A stretch of DNA of 8,545 nucleotides, taken from an uncultured Lachnospiraceae bacterium. GTDB taxonomy: Bacteria; Bacillota; Clostridia; Lachnospirales; Lachnospiraceae. A program made the translations under genes and the position numbers. How positions within the stretch are numbered: position 1 is the first letter of the stretch; each line of letters begins with the position of its first letter. Positions 6,860-8,545 of this stretch are shown here, piece after piece. Below the pieces are notes generated by a model. It saw nothing but the letters and a program-made list of their open reading frames with translations, searched no databases and had not been told where the DNA came from. The DNA is taken from contig CAMWWJ010000137.1 of NCBI GenBank assembly GCA_947177925.1, forward strand, positions 1-8,545, given 5' to 3'.

Positions 6860-7987
6860 ATGAAAATTATAAAAAAAGCTATGGGATTTCAAGATTCATC
6901 TTATCCATTAGAGCATATAGACGAGCTTTCCAATATTTTATTTGTAGACATTGAAACAACAGGATTTGCAGCAAAATCTTCTTATTTGTATTTGATTGGC
7001 TGTCTATGTTATGAGGAAGGCTGCTGGCAGTTGATTCAGTTTCTTGCAGAGGATTATATTGAAGAGCCTTTTATTTTACAGGAATTTCTGGTGCTTTGTA
7101 AAAATTACCATACTTTGATCCATTATAACGGCAATAACTTTGACCTGCCTTATTTAAGGCAGAAATGTGAACAGTTTGGCTTAAAGACTCCTTTTGGCGA
7201 AAATGCAGAAAGCGAAACTATGAACGGAATCGATATTTATAAACGTATTTCCAGTTTTAAAAACATTCTGCATTTGGAAAACTGCAAACAAAAAACATTA
7301 GAAGGCTTTCTTGGAATTTCCAGAGAAGACAAATACAATGGCGGAGAACTGATTTCCATTTATCATGAATATGCAAAAACAAAAAATCCGGAATTATTGG
7401 AGCTTCTTCTGCTTCACAACAGCGAAGACATGCAGGGAATGTTCTCACTGCTTCCTGTATTATCCTACATGGATATTCTGTTGATTCCCTTCCGTGTGGT
7501 AAAGGTTCAGGCAAATCATTATGATAATTTATCCGGCAGCCGTTCCTATGAGGTCTTAATGAAGATAAAATTCCATACTGCTTTCCCAAAGCCCATAGCC
7601 ATTCATGGAAACGGCTGTCATTTCAGCGGAGAAGGCAAAGAAGGCTATTTAAAGGTTCCCTGCCTGAAAGGAGAACTGAAATACTTTTATTCCAATTATA
7701 AAGAATACTACTACCTTCCCATGGAAGATACGGCACTGCATAAATCAGTAGCCACCTTTGTAGCCAAGGATTTCCGAAGACAGGCTTCTGCCTCTGACTG
7801 CTACACAAAAAAAGAAAGCACTTATCTGCCGGAATGGGATACGCTTTTTACTCCGATTTTTAAAAAGAGTTATCAGGATAATGATTTATTTTTTGAATTA
7901 ACAGAAGAAATGAAACGCAGTCCGGAAGAATTTACTAAATATGCGCTGCATGTGCTGGATATGTTGGTTCATGAGGGTAAGAAGTAG
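6860..7987 (+). CDS. YprB-like RNase H-fold (DEDD-superfamily) 3'-5' exonuclease domain protein
   Basis: A 375-residue soluble protein whose N-terminal half (about 25-205) reads as the YprB-type RNase H-like exonuclease domain. Acidic metal-binding motifs appear in order: FVDIETTGF with Asp30 and Glu32, HYNGNNFDLPYL with Asp95, and HNSEDMQGM with His186 and Asp190. These fit a two-metal DEDD nuclease, so activity on single-stranded nucleic acid ends is plausible, but the biological substrate of this family is not established. The C-terminal half (about 205-375), rich in Tyr, Phe and Lys, shows no motif I recognise. The ATG at 6860 follows AGGAGG at 6850-6855; in-frame codons extending upstream to about 6575 cross the promoter region and lack a ribosome site. 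The gene is divergent from rnf, apparently alone, and followed after 38 bases by the large inverted repeat. Confidence 0.85.
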   Translation: MKIIKKAMGFQDSSYPLEHIDELSNILFVDIETTGFAAKSSYLYLIGCLCYEEGCWQLIQFLAEDYIEEPFILQEFLVLCKNYHTLIHYNGNNFDLPYLRQKCEQFGLKTPFGENAESETMNGIDIYKRISSFKNILHLENCKQKTLEGFLGISREDKYNGGELISIYHEYAKTKNPELLELLLLHNSEDMQGMFSLLPVLSYMDILLIPFRVVKVQANHYDNLSGSRSYEVLMKIKFHTAFPKPIAIHGNGCHFSGEGKEGYLKVPCLKGELKYFYSNYKEYYYLPMEDTALHKSVATFVAKDFRRQASASDCYTKKESTYLPEWDTLFTPIFKKSYQDNDLFFELTEEMKRSPEEFTKYALHVLDMLVHEGKK

Positions 7988-8114
7988 GTAAGATGCTGGT
8001 TTTTAAGTGGGGTGGTTAAGAGGACGCGGAAGAGGGATGTGGGGGATTGGCGGCTGTGTTTTTTATAGTGCTTTTTCTAAACAGCCTGGTAAGGTTATTG
8101 ATACCGTTCGGGTC

Positions 8115-8146
8115 GTCATATAGCGCCGTCCGTGGCGCAATATGAC
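8115..8146. repeat. Internal hairpin 1 of the long inverted repeat
   Basis: Arms 8115-8127 and 8134-8146 form 12 base pairs around one A/A mismatch, with a six-base loop GTCCGT. The top of the stem plus loop reads GCCGTCCGTGGC. It shares this tip with the neighbouring hairpin at 8148-8171. Confidence 0.8.
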
Positions 8147-8147
8147 T

Positions 8148-8171
8148 AAAATTGCCGTCCATGGCAATTTT
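8148..8171. repeat. Internal hairpin 2 of the long inverted repeat
   Basis: A perfect 9-base-pair stem (8148-8156 with 8163-8171) closes a six-base loop GTCCAT. The tip reads GCCGTCCATGGC, differing from hairpin 1 at one base only. It begins one base after hairpin 1 ends. Confidence 0.8.
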
Positions 8172-8249
8172 CCCCTGGGCTGTGGGCAGGCTGTTAAGAA
8201 AAAGCGCTATAAAAAACAATGCCGCCAATCCCCCACATCCCTCTTCCGC

Positions 8250-8372
8250 TGTTTCTTTTCTGGCTCTACTCTTTAAAAAGCTATGAATAAATCTAATTTT
8301 TCTATTAAGCTACTTTTCAAGGTATTCCACCAAGCTTCCGCAAAATACCTCTACATCTATTCAAACACCTAC
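8250..8372. other. Intergenic stretch with no supported gene
   Basis: Between the long inverted repeat and the possible partial gene there is A/T-rich DNA without a recognisable gene. It holds one weak stem, AGGTATT (8320-8326) with AATACCT (8344-8350), around a 17-base loop. No T-run follows on either strand, so it is not a clear terminator. No tRNA, rRNA or riboswitch is recognised. Confidence 0.5.
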
Positions 8373-8545
8373 TCATCCATTCTCCAAAATCCACTTCCAA
8401 GCAGCATCCTTCATCACCAGCGCTTCCACACTCTTAAACAACGGCCTTTCGATAACCAGTAGGAACTGGCAGATGATAGAGAAGTCTTGGGGGCCTTGAT
8501 GAAGGCGCCGGTCCTTACGCACCGTACTTTGGTGCGTTAGTACCG
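8373..8545 (-). CDS. Possible C-terminal fragment of an unidentified protein, cut by right edge
   Basis: A minus-strand frame is open from the right edge to a TGA at 8375-8373, 56 codons. The last part, ending SVEALVMKDAAWKWILENG, has a protein-like mix of hydrophobic and charged residues and could be the end of a real gene. The first 15 or so visible residues are encoded by the terminal hairpin (8509-8545) and may not be genuine protein sequence. The other two minus-strand frames also stay open for 30 or more codons, which weakens the case. I do not recognise a family. It could equally be a decayed gene fragment joined to a repeat. Confidence 0.3.
   Translation of the reverse strand, partial: VLTHQSTVRKDRRLHQGPQDFSIICQFLLVIERPLFKSVEALVMKDAAWKWILENG
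8509..8545. repeat. Imperfect 15-bp hairpin at the right edge
   Basis: Arms 8509-8523 and 8531-8545 pair at 13 of 15 positions around a seven-base loop GTACTTT; the inner CGCACC/GGTGCG part is perfect. The hairpin ends exactly at the last base, so it may be one part of a larger element outside the window. The lack of a T-run argues against a plain terminator. It resembles a REP-like or mobile hairpin, but a second copy is not visible here. Confidence 0.6.

Larger units (their letters stand above)
8026..8249. repeat. 224-base long inverted repeat element (MITE-like or structured RNA)
   Basis: The left arm 8026-8088 and right arm 8187-8249 are 63 bases each and match as inverted repeats at 59 positions; the outer 29 are perfect. 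One of the four mismatches would be a G-U pair in RNA. The 98-base centre holds two further hairpins, so the whole folds as a long stem with an ornate head. Both strands fold equally well apart from wobble pairs. No convincing target-site duplication is seen directly outside the arms, and no transposase is encoded. It begins 39 bases past the exonuclease gene stop. It may be a non-autonomous mobile element, a mobile structured RNA, or a bulky bidirectional transcription barrier. The fold is certain by eye; the nature is inference. Confidence 0.8.

Noticed and set aside
8016..8228. A 70-residue minus-strand open frame
   Set aside because: It lies almost entirely within the long inverted repeat and is a translation of its arms and hairpins. 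There is no ribosome binding site, and the base pattern is explained by secondary structure.
8320..8350. 7-bp stem considered as a terminator
   Set aside because: The loop is 17 bases long and no T-run follows on either strand.
8283..8462. A 59-codon plus-strand frame starting ATG at 8283
   Set aside because: No ribosome binding site, low-complexity Ser/His/Gln-rich translation, and it is antisense to the possible minus-strand fragment.
1..8545. CRISPR array, tRNA, rRNA or transposase gene
   Set aside because: No regularly spaced direct repeats, cloverleaf with CCA-type end, rRNA-like sequence or transposase motif was seen on either strand.

Overview
The window looks like chromosomal DNA of an anaerobic Firmicute, most likely a gut-type Clostridia (Lachnospiraceae-like). 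This rests on the Rnf gene order C-D-G-E-A-B (the clostridial/acetogen arrangement), consistently strong AGGAGG-type ribosome binding sites, A/T-rich intergenic DNA and sigma-A-type promoters. The genus cannot be fixed by reading alone.

Left and centre (1-6571, all minus strand): a complete six-gene rnf operon is read right to left as rnfC, rnfD, rnfG, rnfE, rnfA, rnfB. Gene junctions overlap by 4-14 bases or are separated by 6-12 bases. The products form the membrane ferredoxin:NAD+ oxidoreductase, which couples electron flow from reduced ferredoxin to NAD+ with Na+ or H+ export. All the expected cofactor ligands are visible: two 4Fe-4S motifs and a glycine-rich flavin/NADH region in RnfC, covalent-FMN threonine motifs in RnfD and RnfG, one pair of membrane cysteines in each of RnfE and RnfA, and a cysteine-rich RnfB. 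RnfE is unusual in carrying a roughly 85-residue soluble tail with a four-cysteine cluster and a Lys/Glu-rich helix. Downstream of rnfB, after a 130-base gap with its own candidate promoter and no visible terminator, lies an M18-family aminopeptidase gene that runs off the left edge just after its last metal-ligand histidine.

Divergent control region (6572-6859): this separates rnfC from a plus-strand gene for a YprB-like RNase H-fold (DEDD) exonuclease. It holds a good extended -10 promoter for the plus gene, a plausible opposing promoter for rnf that overlaps it, and several small dyads.

Right end (7988-8545): no confident gene. A 224-base near-perfect inverted repeat (8026-8249, 59 of 63 arm positions matching) encloses two hairpins with almost identical loops. 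It is best read as a MITE-like or structured-RNA element. Next comes a poorly explained stretch with a possible C-terminal fragment of a minus-strand gene, and an imperfect 15-bp hairpin that reaches the last base.

Most of the window is standard energy metabolism. The least explained parts are the RnfE tail and the structured elements at the right end.
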